From the NCBI GenBank assembly GCA_900556405.1, contig USPB01000039.1, positions 1 to 12,198 on the forward strand: 12,198 nucleotides of DNA, written 5' to 3'. Position 1 is the first letter of the stretch. Each line of letters begins with the position of its first letter. The stretch comes from an uncultured Actinomyces sp. Its GTDB lineage: Bacteria > Actinomycetota > Actinomycetes > Actinomycetales > Actinomycetaceae. Under the pieces are notes generated by a model. It was not told the origin of the DNA. It did not search any database and worked only from the letters and a program-made list of their open reading frames with translations. Both the position numbers and the translations under genes were made by a program. This document shows, piece by piece, positions 1 to 6,635 of the stretch.

Positions 1-30
1 GATGACGAGCCATGCCTTCTTCAGGTTCAT
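1..30 (-). CDS. N-terminus of an unidentified gene (partial, runs off window)
   Basis: Only the first ten codons are inside the window, reading MNLKKAWLVI on the minus strand. The start is supported by a near-perfect Shine-Dalgarno, AGGAGGAA at 37-44, six bases before the ATG at 28-30. Two lysines followed by hydrophobic residues are compatible with the beginning of a signal peptide or membrane segment, but ten residues do not identify a family. It is preceded by a 250-bp region with a perfect palindrome at 140-162, and is transcribed in the same direction as the upstream solute-transport operon, from which it is separated by the hairpin at 227-274. Confidence 0.6.
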   Translation of the reverse strand, partial: MNLKKAWLVI

Positions 31-139
31 GGATTCTTCCTCCTGGTTGATGGGTGGAACTGGGGGCGGTGCCCTCAGGTATGGTCTGAGATTAACCCCT
101 GGGACATGGAAGGTACGAAAGATGTCCATCATGTGCGCA

Positions 140-162
140 TTACATTTTGGTTACAAATGTAA
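140..162. promoter_or_regulatory. Perfect 8-bp inverted repeat, candidate operator
   Basis: Arms TTACATTT (140-147) and AAATGTAA (155-162) are exact reverse complements around a 7-base centre. The site is AT-rich within GC-rich surroundings and lies about 110 bp upstream of the minus-strand gene starting at 30. Size and symmetry fit a dimeric repressor or activator site. A TTGACC hexamer on the minus strand (169-174) could be a -35 box, but no convincing -10 was found. The cognate regulator cannot be named from this sequence. Confidence 0.45.
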
Positions 163-180
163 AAAGCAGGTCAAATGATG

Positions 181-193
181 GTGTGAGTCACAC
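181..193. promoter_or_regulatory. Short inverted repeat GTGTGA-G-TCACAC
   Basis: Two perfect 6-bp arms surround a single central base. The half-site resembles the TGTGA/TCACA half-sites of CRP/FNR-family regulators, but those have a 6-base spacer and this has one, so it is not a standard CRP or GlxR box. It sits upstream of the gene starting at 30 and just beyond the hairpin at 227-274. Function is unknown. Confidence 0.2.
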
Positions 194-226
194 AAAAGCG
201 TGCGGGGTGTGATCAAGTATTCATAC

Positions 227-274
227 GACGAGGCCGGGGCTGAGCGTGCGCACACACCCGGCCCCGGCCTCGTC
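227..274 (-). terminator. Strong GC hairpin ending the solute-transport operon
   Basis: Arms GACGAGGCCGGGGC (227-240) and GCCCCGGCCTCGTC (261-274) form a perfect 14-bp stem with a 20-base loop. On the minus strand the hairpin begins 13 bases after the stop codon of the binding-protein gene. There is no run of T after the stem, so it is either a U-tract-poor terminator, as is common in high-GC actinobacteria, or an mRNA 3' stabiliser. Its arm matches 15 of 16 bases of an arm at 6704-6719, linking it to the dispersed repeat family. Confidence 0.6.
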
Positions 275-287
275 CATCAAAGAACAC

Positions 288-1205
288 TCAGGAGAGCAGA
301 CCCTCCGAGATCAGCCAGTCGTGGGCGATCTGAGGGGCGGACTTCTGCTCGACCGTCGACTCCCGGTTCATCTCGATGAGATCCTGCGCGTCCAGCGCCT
401 CGCTCACCCGATTGATGACCGCGGTCGCGTCGTCGTTGACCCGCGACGAGGCCAGGGGCACCACGTGCGAGGCCAGGAACAGGCCCTTCGGGTCCGTCAG
501 GACCGTCAGCGTTCCGTCCGCGAGCGCCGGGTCGGACGAGTAGATGTTCGCGAGCTGGATGTCGCCGTCCTTCAGGGCCTTGACGGTGAGCGGGCCGCCC
601 GAATCCTCGATCGGGGTGAAGTTGACGGTCACTCCGTAGAGGTCCTTCAGTCCGGTCGGGCCGTAGGGGCGCGTGCGCAGCTCCGAATTACCGCCCAGCG
701 TCAGCGTGCCCGCGTTCGCGAGGTCGCCGATCGACGTCAGCGAGTGGGCTTGCGCGAAGTCGGACGTCACTACGTAGGAATCCTGGTCGGTTGCGCCAGC
801 CTGCTCGAGGGCGCGCAGGCCCGAGGGGAGCACGGTGCGCAGCGCGTCGTACACCTCGTCGGAGGAGCGTGCGGTCGCATCGGGATCCAGGTACTGCAGC
901 AGGTTGCCCGTGTACTCGGGGAAGACGTCGATCGACCCGGCCTCGAGCTCGGGCATGTAGACCTCGCGCTGGCCGATCCGCATCTGGCGGTCGACCGCAA
1001 ACCCGGCACCCTCGAGGGCCTGCGCGTAGGCCTCGGCGATGATCTCGTTGGAGTAGTAGTCCTGCGACCCCACGACGAGCGTCGTCTTGCCATTTCCCGA
1101 ACTTTCGGTGCTCGCGTTGCCGCCGACCGACTCCGTCGAACCGCAGGCGGCTAGCGCCAGGGCGGAAGCCGCGACGGCAGCCATTGTGATCATCGTGCGT
1201 GTCAT
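288..1205 (-). CDS. Compatible-solute ABC transporter substrate-binding lipoprotein (ProX/OpuC type)
   Basis: This 305-residue lipoprotein captures the substrate outside the membrane for the two permeases encoded just upstream. A hydrophobic signal peptide ends in a lipobox LAAC, giving a lipidated Cys21, followed by a Ser/Gly/Asn-rich linker to about residue 40. The mature domain carries features of the OpuAC/ProX (type II periplasmic binding protein) family: an early VVGSQDYYSNEIIAEAYA stretch and the family signature FPEYTGN at residues 95-101. The family binds glycine betaine, choline, carnitine or proline betaine; the ligand cannot be fixed from sequence alone. The ATG overlaps the preceding permease stop (ATGA at 1202-1205) and is preceded by AAGGAG. 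It is the last gene of the operon and is followed by the hairpin at 227-274. Alternative starts at Met5 or Met8 would shorten the signal peptide. Confidence 0.88.
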   Translation of the reverse strand: MTRTMITMAAVAASALALAACGSTESVGGNASTESSGNGKTTLVVGSQDYYSNEIIAEAYAQALEGAGFAVDRQMRIGQREVYMPELEAGSIDVFPEYTGNLLQYLDPDATARSSDEVYDALRTVLPSGLRALEQAGATDQDSYVVTSDFAQAHSLTSIGDLANAGTLTLGGNSELRTRPYGPTGLKDLYGVTVNFTPIEDSGGPLTVKALKDGDIQLANIYSSDPALADGTLTVLTDPKGLFLASHVVPLASSRVNDDATAVINRVSEALDAQDLIEMNRESTVEQKSAPQIAHDWLISEGLLS

Positions 1206-1897
1206 AGTGTCTCCTTGAGTGAGTTGTTCTCATCGTCTGCAAAAGAGTGGGTGCGGGCGCGAAGGCGTTGTGCCACCAGGGCCAGGAGCGCGTCGGTCGC
1301 CAGCGCGAGGGCGACGACGATGATCGCGCCGCCGATCATCTCCGCGTAGTCGCGGGTTTTCAGTCCCTCGTAGAGGAAACGGCCGAGGCCGTAGTTTGCC
1401 GTGTAGGCCGCCAGTGTTGTCGTCGCGATCACCTGGAGGGTTGCCGAGCGCACGCCCGCCGCCACGAGGCCGGCCGCGTGCGGGGCCTCGACCTGCGTGA
1501 GCACCTGGGGTTCGGTCAGGCCAATTGCTCGCGCCGCGTCCACAGTCGCCCGCGGCGTCGAGGCAATGCCCGAGTAGGTCGCCGACAGGAGCGGCGGGAT
1601 CGCCAGAATCAAGAGCGCCAGCGTCGGGGCCGCCAGACCGATGCCCAGCCACAGGCCGGCCAGCGTCAGGACGCCGAGTGTCGGAACCGCGCGGGCCCCG
1701 GCCGTCGCGCTCACCAGCCAGCGGCCCCTGCCCGTATGCCCGATCCACGTGCCGAGCGGCAGCGCGATCAGGGCCGCGAGTGCCACGATCAGGAGTGTGA
1801 GGCCCAGGTGCTGCGCGGCCCGCACGAGGATCCCGGAGGTGCCCAGCCAGTGCGAGGGGACAGCCAGCCACGCCAGTGCTTCAAGAAGGATGCTCAT
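1202..1897 (-). CDS. Compatible-solute ABC transporter permease (OpuC/ProW type), second copy
   Basis: Integral membrane permease of about 231 residues with five to six hydrophobic segments. It contains the cytoplasmic coupling (EAA-type) loop around TVDAARAIGLTEPQVLTQVE followed by P and a hydrophobic helix, the contact site for the ATPase in BPD_transp_1 permeases. I chose the ATG at 1895-1897 rather than the in-frame codon at 1933, because it overlaps the preceding permease stop by 4 nt (ATGA at 1894-1897), has GAGGAGGGGG just upstream, and removes a 12-residue hydrophilic extension not expected in this family. It should pair with the permease at 1894-2532 as a heterodimer, as OpuCB/OpuCD or OpuBB/OpuBD do. 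It ends in the ATGA overlap with the binding-protein gene. Confidence 0.87.
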   Translation of the reverse strand: MSILLEALAWLAVPSHWLGTSGILVRAAQHLGLTLLIVALAALIALPLGTWIGHTGRGRWLVSATAGARAVPTLGVLTLAGLWLGIGLAAPTLALLILAIPPLLSATYSGIASTPRATVDAARAIGLTEPQVLTQVEAPHAAGLVAAGVRSATLQVIATTTLAAYTANYGLGRFLYEGLKTRDYAEMIGGAIIVVALALATDALLALVAQRLRARTHSFADDENNSLKETL

Positions 1898-2532
1898 GCC
1901 AGCCCCCTCCTCGTCCACGGGGTGAGTGCCCAACCGATTCCCTGGATCAGCGCATCGATGACGAGCGCAAGGAGGACCGTCGCGACCAAGCCGGCCACGA
2001 CCTCGGCGATGATTCCGCGCTGAAAACCGTCAGTAAACAGCGTGCCCAGCGAGCGCACCCCGATAAACGCGCCCACCGTCACGAGCGACACGGTCGACGT
2101 GGCAACCACGCGCGTGCCCGCGACGATGACGGGCGTCGCCAGGGGCAGCTCCACCTCGACGAAGCGCCTGGGCAGGGAATAGCCGCATGCGTTCGCCGCC
2201 TGCAGGGTCGCGCGCGGAATCGCGCGGAAGCCCTCTGCGACCTGGCGCACCAGCACCGCCACGCCGTAGAGCGTCAGGACAATCACCATGTTGGCGGGCG
2301 AGCGCAGCGCAACCCCCACGATCACCGGAATGACAATCAGGAGAGGGAGCGACGGCACCGCGTACAGCGCCGATAGCGCCGACAGGACCCAGCCGCCGCG
2401 GCGCGAGAACGCCGCCCAGCGCGCGATCGGCACGGAAATCAGCACCGACAGCGCGATCGCTGGGAGGGCGATCCACAGGTGAGCAAGAGTCAGGGAGCCA
2501 ATGAGCCCCCAGTTGGAGGACAGCCAGGTCAC
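1894..2532 (-). CDS. Compatible-solute ABC transporter permease (OpuC/ProW type), first copy
   Basis: A 212-residue polytopic permease beginning with a GTG codon (2530-2532) that overlaps the ATPase stop codon as GTGA. Hydrophobic segments lie near residues 17-37, 48-72, 80-100, 145-165 and 175-205. The EAA-type coupling loop is visible at FRAIPRATLQAANACGYSL followed by EVELP, with the conserved Gly and the trailing Leu-Pro. The size matches OpuCB/OpuCD-type permeases, which are about 210-230 residues. It is distinct in sequence from the neighbouring permease, so the transporter is a heterodimer rather than a simple recent duplication. Translation is probably coupled to the ATPase upstream and the second permease downstream. 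Confidence 0.88.
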   Translation of the reverse strand: MTWLSSNWGLIGSLTLAHLWIALPAIALSVLISVPIARWAAFSRRGGWVLSALSALYAVPSLPLLIVIPVIVGVALRSPANMVIVLTLYGVAVLVRQVAEGFRAIPRATLQAANACGYSLPRRFVEVELPLATPVIVAGTRVVATSTVSLVTVGAFIGVRSLGTLFTDGFQRGIIAEVVAGLVATVLLALVIDALIQGIGWALTPWTRRGLA

Positions 2533-3356
2533 GGACGCTCCCCGGCCTCGTCGGTCGTCAGCGTGCCCACGGGGGTGCCGGCGTCGTCGACAACCAGGCC
2601 GCCCGGCCCGGCGACGCGCACCGGGCGTGCCGCGCGCGAGGCTCCGACGAACTCCGCAACGAAGGGCGAGGCGGGAGAGGAGAGCAGCTCGGTGGGCGTC
2701 CCCACCTGCTCGATGTGGCCACCCGTCGAGAGGACGGCAACCTGGTCGCCCAACGTGAACGCCTCGTCCACGTCGTGCGTCACGAAGAGGATCGTCGTGC
2801 CCAGGGCCCGCTGGATCTCCTTCAGCTCGCGCTGTAGCTCCGCGCGCACGATCGGATCCAGCGCGCCAAAGGGCTCGTCCATCAGCAGGATGTCCGCGCG
2901 ATTGGCCAGCGCCCGGGCAACGCCCACGCGCTGACGCTGGCCGCCCGACAGCTGGGCGGGGTAGCGATCGGCCATCTCGCGATCCAGGCCCACCAGCTCG
3001 AGGAGCTCGAGCGCGCGCTCGCGGGAGGCATGCTTCGTGGCGCCCTCCAGGCGCGGGACGGTCGCGATATTGTCGGCAATGCTTCGGTGGGGGAAGAGTC
3101 CGCCCTCCTGTAGGACGTAGCCGATCGAGCGGCGCAGGCGCACGGGATCCTCGCCTGCGACGTCCTGGTCTCGTACGAACACCCTGCCCGAGGTCGGGGT
3201 GACCATCGCGTTCACCATCCGCATGAGCGTCGTCTTGCCGCAGCCCGAGGTGCCCAGGAAGACGGTCGTGGAACCCTGCTCGACGGTGAGGGAGAAGTCC
3301 TCGACGGCGCGTGTGCCGCCCGGGTAGGTCTTGGAGACGTGGTCGAAGCGAATCAT
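2529..3356 (-). CDS. Compatible-solute ABC transporter ATP-binding protein
   Basis: The 275-residue ATPase powers uptake through the two permeases encoded downstream. All nucleotide-binding motifs are present: Walker A GTSGCGKT (35-42), Q-loop Gln83, signature LSGGQ (136-140), Walker B ILLMDEP (156-162) and H-loop His194. The start is the ATG at 3354-3356 (MIRFDHVSK), which overlaps the regulator stop as ATGA; an open frame extends further upstream but only across the regulator gene. OpuCA-type ATPases often carry a C-terminal tandem CBS module that senses ionic strength. Here only about 35 residues follow the last ABC-domain motif, with a short VVDDAGTPVGTL stretch that could be the start of a CBS motif but no room for a CBS pair. 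Confidence 0.9.
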   Translation of the reverse strand: MIRFDHVSKTYPGGTRAVEDFSLTVEQGSTTVFLGTSGCGKTTLMRMVNAMVTPTSGRVFVRDQDVAGEDPVRLRRSIGYVLQEGGLFPHRSIADNIATVPRLEGATKHASRERALELLELVGLDREMADRYPAQLSGGQRQRVGVARALANRADILLMDEPFGALDPIVRAELQRELKEIQRALGTTILFVTHDVDEAFTLGDQVAVLSTGGHIEQVGTPTELLSSPASPFVAEFVGASRAARPVRVAGPGGLVVDDAGTPVGTLTTDEAGERP

Positions 3357-3790
3357 GCGCGCTCCTTGGCAGCCTCGGCGATGAGCGCGAGGCAGCGCGT
3401 CAGCTCCTCGCGCTGGGCTGTGGAGAGTGGGGCGAAGAGGCGCTCCTGCTCCTTCTCGACGACCGCGCAGGCCTCCTCGAGGTGTGCCAGGCCCCGGTCC
3501 GTCACCGTCAGGATGGTCGCGCGCCGGTCGTGCTCGCACGGGGTGCGGTGCAGCAGTCCGTCGCGGTGGAGGCGATCGACGAGGCGCGAGGCCGCTCCCA
3601 GGGTGATCCCCTGGCTCGCCGCGACCTCCTGGATGCGACACGCGGGGGTGTCTCGGACCGTGCGCAGGACTAGGAAGCGGCCGAGTGTCAGCGCGTTTCC
3701 GGCCTCGGAGAGGGCGGATTCAACGGCGCTCCAAGCGCGAACTTCCGTGTCGATCAGTGTCGCGAACAGCGTGCATGTATCTGTTGCCAT
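3353..3790 (-). CDS. MarR-family transcriptional regulator
   Basis: A 145-residue MarR-type winged-helix protein and the first gene of the transport operon. The DNA-binding part spans residues about 35-100: a helix-turn-helix with recognition helix near TLGAASRLVDRLHRDGLL, then the characteristic wing DRRATILTVTDRG. Helices at both ends would form the dimer interface. I start it at the ATG at 3788-3790, 8 bases after AAGG; an in-frame GTG at 3794-3796 lies too close to that site. It ends in a 4-nt overlap with the ATPase gene. MarR-like regulators such as GbsR and OpcR control opu-type genes in Bacillus, so a role in controlling this operon is plausible; the palindrome at 3801-3810 is a candidate binding site. 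Confidence 0.85.
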   Translation of the reverse strand: MATDTCTLFATLIDTEVRAWSAVESALSEAGNALTLGRFLVLRTVRDTPACRIQEVAASQGITLGAASRLVDRLHRDGLLHRTPCEHDRRATILTVTDRGLAHLEEACAVVEKEQERLFAPLSTAQREELTRCLALIAEAAKERA

Positions 3791-3800
3791 GCCCACTACC

Positions 3801-3810
3801 TTACGCGTAA
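3801..3810. promoter_or_regulatory. Perfect palindrome TTACGCGTAA, candidate MarR operator
   Basis: A 10-bp perfect palindrome lies 10 bases upstream of the regulator start codon, where it would overlap the transcription or translation start. It is followed (plus-strand sense) by an AT-rich stretch, AATAATTGATATGTAT, unusual in this GC-rich DNA. Placement fits autoregulation by the adjacent MarR protein, and the site could also influence the divergent channel promoter. Binding is inferred. Confidence 0.4.
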
Positions 3811-4057
3811 ATAATTGATATGTATGGTGTTTGTGAGGGGAAACTCGTTGAGTTTTTGACGAGATAGGCGTTCTTGTGCTGTTTGTGAGCGGCCCACAAC
3901 TGTGTGTGGGGCGTGGTCGGCGGGACTCGGCGCGGTGCTACAGTGCGTGGTATCGGCGAGTGGCAAGCTCCGGGGCCCTCGCTCGACGCAAGTCAGTGCC
4001 CAGTCGTGGGTGCGTTTTCCCGGCGCGTGACGCGCATATCGATGAGGAGTGTTAAAG
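3811..4057. other. Divergent intergenic region between regulator and K+ channel
   Basis: Promoters for both the minus-strand transport operon and the plus-strand channel should lie here. The minus-strand promoter is probably in the AT-rich block at 3811-3830. For the plus strand, an extended -10-like TGC-TACAGT (3936-3944) is the best candidate but lacks a good -35. A 6-bp inverted repeat, CCCACA (3893-3898) and TGTGGG (3905-3910), is present. I see no small gene or RNA. Confidence 0.3.
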
Positions 4058-4762
4058 GTGCGGAAACGTCTCTACTCTCTGCTGGATGGTGATGGGGGAG
4101 CGGCGATGTGGTGCGGGCACGTCATGACCGTGCTCATTATCGCCAGCCTCCTTCCCCTGTGCTTCAAGGAATCCAGCCCCGTCCTCGAGACAATCGAGTA
4201 CGCCTGCGTCCTCGTGTTCATCGCCGACTACCTGGCACGATGGGCGACGGCGGATCTGAAGCTCGGCAAGGGCGCATTGTCGTTCCTGATCTATCCCTTC
4301 ACCCCCATGGCCGTCATCGACCTGCTGTCGATCCTGCCAGTCTTCAATGCCCTCAACGACGCGCCGCGCACGCTGCGAGTCCTCCGCCTGTTTCGGGCCC
4401 TGCGGACGTTCAAGCTCATTCGCTACTCGAAGAGCGCCTCCGTCATCGCCGCCGTGTTCGAGAAAGAGAGGGAGGCGCTGCTCGCCGTCCTCGGCCTGGC
4501 CATCGGCTACATCCTCGTCAGCGCCCTCGCCATCTTTAACGTCGAGCCGGAAACCTTCAACACCTTCTTCGATGCCGTGTACTGGGCGGTCGTCTCCCTG
4601 ACGACCGTCGGCTACGGCGACCTCTACCCCACCTCCGACGTGGGGCGTGCCATCGCCATGATCTCCTCGCTCATGGGCGTCGCCGTCGTTGCCCTGCCCT
4701 CGGGCATCCTCACGGCGGGCATGCTCGACGAGCTGCGCGGCGAAGGAAGCGCCAGCGACTGA
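4058..4762 (+). CDS. Voltage-gated potassium channel, six-helix type
   Basis: A 234-residue ion channel subunit, expected to form a tetramer in the membrane. Hydrophobic segments near residues 20-36, 46-62, 79-98, 139-160 and 197-221 correspond to S1, S2, S3, S5 and S6. S4 is the arginine-rich voltage-sensor helix RTLRVLRLFRALRTFKLIR (104-122). The pore loop carries the K+ selectivity filter TTVGYGD (182-188). Length is typical of minimal bacterial Kv channels with no C-terminal RCK domain. I start it at the GTG at 4058-4060, 7 bases after GAGGAG (4045-4050); an in-frame GTG at 4049 overlaps that ribosome site. It is divergent from the compatible-solute operon. Its stop is only 17 bp from the ISL3 element, so any native terminator or downstream partner may have been displaced. 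Confidence 0.92.
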   Translation: MRKRLYSLLDGDGGAAMWCGHVMTVLIIASLLPLCFKESSPVLETIEYACVLVFIADYLARWATADLKLGKGALSFLIYPFTPMAVIDLLSILPVFNALNDAPRTLRVLRLFRALRTFKLIRYSKSASVIAAVFEKEREALLAVLGLAIGYILVSALAIFNVEPETFNTFFDAVYWAVVSLTTVGYGDLYPTSDVGRAIAMISSLMGVAVVALPSGILTAGMLDELRGEGSASD

Positions 4763-4779
4763 TCTGCAGGGACTTTTGT

Positions 4780-4803
4780 GGCTCTTCGCATTTGAGGGTG
4801 TAG
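4780..4803 (+). repeat. Left inverted repeat of the ISL3 element
   Basis: Begins GGCTCTTCGCAT and continues TTGAGGGTGTAG. It pairs with 6196-6219 at 20 of 24 positions; the outer eight bases are identical. Confidence 0.85.
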
Positions 4804-4843
4804 GTGTTGTGGGCGGGGTTGGGCGTGTCGTGGCTGGGTAGGG

Positions 4844-4898
4844 GTCGAGGTCTTCCGATGATGGGGGTTCCTACACCGTCCATCTGAAAGACCTCGAC
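4844..4898 (+). promoter_or_regulatory. Hairpin abutting the transposase start codon
   Basis: GTCGAGGTCTT (4844-4854) and AAGACCTCGAC (4888-4898) are perfect 11-bp complements, and the right arm ends on the base before the ATG at 4899. In a transcript reading in from outside the element the stem would cover the ribosome-binding region, whereas a transcript starting inside would lack the left arm. Such protection from read-through translation is known for IS10 and IS50; applying it here is an inference. Confidence 0.5.
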
Positions 4899-6213
4899 AT
4901 GGCCAATACTATCTTTGATCGCCCTGATCTGAGCGTGTTCACGCGCCTGGATGACCTGGGCCTGGAAGTGACGGGCCAGCGCATGTTGCCAGACCATGCA
5001 GTGTTGGCGTGCCGTATTACGGGTGAGGACCGGTGGTGTCGACGCTGCGGGTGCCAGGGCATTTCTCGTGACACGGTGGTCAGGCGCTTAGCTCACGAGC
5101 CCTGCGGGTGGCGTCCCACGATCTTGCATGTGAGCGTGCGCCGCTACCGGTGCGAGACGTGTGCTCACGTGTGGCGCCAAGACATGAGCCAAGCGGCCGA
5201 TCCGCGCGCGAAGCTCTCGCGTGCGGCGGTGCGCTGGGCGCTGACGGGCCTGGTGGTCCACCATCTGACGGTGGCGCGCGTCGCCCAGGCCCTCGGTGTG
5301 TCCTGGAAGAGCCGCCAATACTGCTGTCCTGGCTGAAGGGGCGCGCCTGCTGATCAATGATCCAGCACGGTGTGAAGGCGTGCGTGTCATTGGCGTGGAT
5401 GAACACGTGTGGCGCCACACCCCCTACGGCGACAAATACGTCACCGTCATCTTGGACGTCACTCCCGTACGAGACCGTCGCGGTCCCTCCCGGCTCCTGG
5501 ACATGGTCCCGGGCCGCTCCAAGCAGGTTTTCAAAACCTGGCTGGCCTCCCGCCCTGACACGTGGCGCGAACGCATTGAGATCGTCGCGATGGATGGATT
5601 CACCGGGTTCAAAAGCGCAGCCGCTGAAGAACTCCCCGATGCAAGGGCAGTTATGGATCCCTTCCACGTCGTGCACCTGGCCGGTGATGCTCTCGATGAG
5701 TGTCGCAGGCGCATCGGGCAAGAACTCCACCACCGGCGCGGGCGGGCCACGGATCCCCTGTACAAGGCCCGCAGGATGCTTGCACACCAGATCTTGCCTA
5801 CTCACCCCACGCCAGCAACACCAGCTAGCCGACCTGTTTTCCAGCGAGGAGCACGTCGCCCTTGAGGCCACGTGGAGCGTCTATCAGAACATCATTGATG
5901 CCTACCGTGCGCCCGATACGAGCGCGGGCAAGGCTTTGATGGAAGCCGAAATCAACACACTGACCTCCACGCGCGTACCGAGGGGCCTGACCGCACTCAT
6001 CACACTGGGGAAGAACGCTCAAACGCCGAGCCCGGGACATCCTGGCCTACTTCGATCATCCCCACACCACAGGCGGTCCTACCGAAGCAATCAACGGACG
6101 CCTCGAACACCTACACGGATCCGCACTCGGACTTGCGCAACCTCACCAACTACATCGCCCGCTGCCTCCTCGAAACAGGAGGATTCAGACCCCAACCACA
6201 CCCTCAATTATGA
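4899..6213 (+). pseudogene. ISL3-family transposase, four single-base insertions
   Basis: The reconstructed protein has an N-terminal zinc-binding region (WCRRCG and YRCETC pairs), a helix-turn-helix near ARVAQALGVSW, and a DDE catalytic core: Asp in VIGVDEHVWRH, Asp in VAMDGFTGF and Glu in GPTEAINGRLEHLHG. Reading needs four frame changes, near 5311 (AAGAGCC), 5780 (CTTGCAC), 6011 (GGGAAGAAC) and 6135 (CTTGCGC). Each is consistent with one extra base relative to the family, shifting frames 0 to 1 to 2 to 0 to 1. Between the breaks the family sequence is well preserved, with no point-mutation stop needed. The longest continuous pieces cover 4899-5336 and about 5296-5865. A recent loss of function or sequencing error are the alternatives; programmed frameshifting at four sites is implausible. 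Confidence 0.88.
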
Positions 6214-6219
6214 AGAGCC
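6196..6219 (-). repeat. Right inverted repeat of the ISL3 element
   Basis: Read on the minus strand it begins GGCTCTTCATAA and continues TTGAGGGTGTGG. The transposase reading frame ends inside it, with TGA at 6211-6213, as is common in compact IS elements. Confidence 0.85.
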
Positions 6220-6323
6220 GGTCTTGTGGCCGAACGGTCGTCCGCAGTCGCCGCAGACGATCTTGCGGGACAGGCGCTTGCCGAAGGACTTGTAGCCGCG
6301 TGGGTCGACGCGGGTGTGGCCTG
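6220..6323 (-). pseudogene. Fragment of a serine recombinase zinc-ribbon domain
   Basis: Between the ISL3 right end and the vapC homology, the minus strand reads through about 34 codons including SRKIVCGDCGRPFGHKT. This matches the CxxC-bearing zinc beta-ribbon of large serine recombinases, where IVCGDCG is followed by a G-x-K-x-W-H-S type motif. The reading stops at the IS boundary just before the expected Trp-His. No catalytic N-terminal domain or second cysteine pair is present. It is probably a scrap of a phage or conjugative-element integrase left by IS-linked rearrangement. Identification rests on one motif, so it is moderate. Confidence 0.45.
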
Positions 6324-6635
6324 TTCTGGTTGATCTGCTCGAGAGAGACCAGGTGTGTGCATCAGAGCGTCATCAACGAGCTCGCGTTGGGGAATCTCAA
6401 GGATCGCTCGATGTTTTTGAAAGCGCTCGAGCGCCTCATGATCGTTCGCAACGTCGACGACCACGGCGTGCGGCACCTCGTTGAGGAGCGGCGGCTATGG
6501 GGCAGGGGGCTCAGTGCTGTCGACGCAGCGCTCCTGGCGAGCGTCGTCGTGACCCCCGGCGTGTCGCTGTGGACGCGCGATAAGCGCCTACGTCAGGCGG
6601 CGTGCGACGTGGGCGTGTTGGCAGACTTCGAGTGA
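6324..6635 (+). pseudogene. vapC: VapC-type PIN-domain toxin, 5'-truncated and frameshifted (copy 1)
   Basis: Closely similar at the nucleotide level to the vapC copy at 9637-10010. Homology begins abruptly at TTCTGGTTGATCT (6324); the first 19 or so codons, including the conserved DTN motif, are missing and replaced by the recombinase scrap. A two-base deletion relative to copy 2 within GTGTGTGCATC (6352-6362) shifts the frame, so LLERDQ and the rest of the domain (NELALGNL, SAVDAALLAS, LWTRDKRLR, ending VLADFE) lie in different frames. The remaining conserved acidic residues are still encoded downstream. VapC enzymes are Mg-dependent RNases neutralised by VapB. No vapB accompanies this copy. 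The stop codon at 6633-6635 is directly followed by repeat copy A. Confidence 0.85.

Larger units (their letters stand above)
4780..6219 (+). mobile_element. ISL3-family insertion sequence, complete ends, dead transposase
   Basis: A 1440-bp element bounded by inverted repeats that begin GGCTCTTC, a typical ISL3 terminus, and containing one ISL3-type transposase gene. The ends match at 20 of 24 positions. ISL3 elements usually make 8-bp target duplications; the flanks ACTTTTGT (4772-4779) and GGTCTTGT (6220-6227) agree at only five of eight positions, so no clean duplication is present. The left side lies 17 bp from the channel stop codon and the right side abuts a serine-recombinase fragment. 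With four frame breaks in the transposase it cannot move unless a related transposase acts in trans. Confidence 0.88.

Noticed and set aside
246..1154. Long open frame on the plus strand opposite the binding-protein gene
   Set aside because: It is an Arg/Gly/Val-rich antisense shadow with no ribosome site or family motif; the minus-strand lipoprotein is clearly real. The same applies to frames opposite or beside the permeases, ATPase and Asp23 genes.
3357..3641. 95-codon upstream extension of the ATPase frame
   Set aside because: It overlaps the regulator gene in another frame; the ATG at 3356 has the 4-nt overlap and the family-typical N-terminus MIRFDHVSK.
4899..6213. Programmed frameshifting as in two-frame IS transposases
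   Set aside because: ISL3 transposases are single-frame, four shifts would be needed, and no standard slippery heptamer is seen at the breaks.
4772..6227. 8-bp target duplication flanking the ISL3 element
   Set aside because: ACTTTTGT and GGTCTTGT agree at only five of eight positions, not enough to call a duplication.
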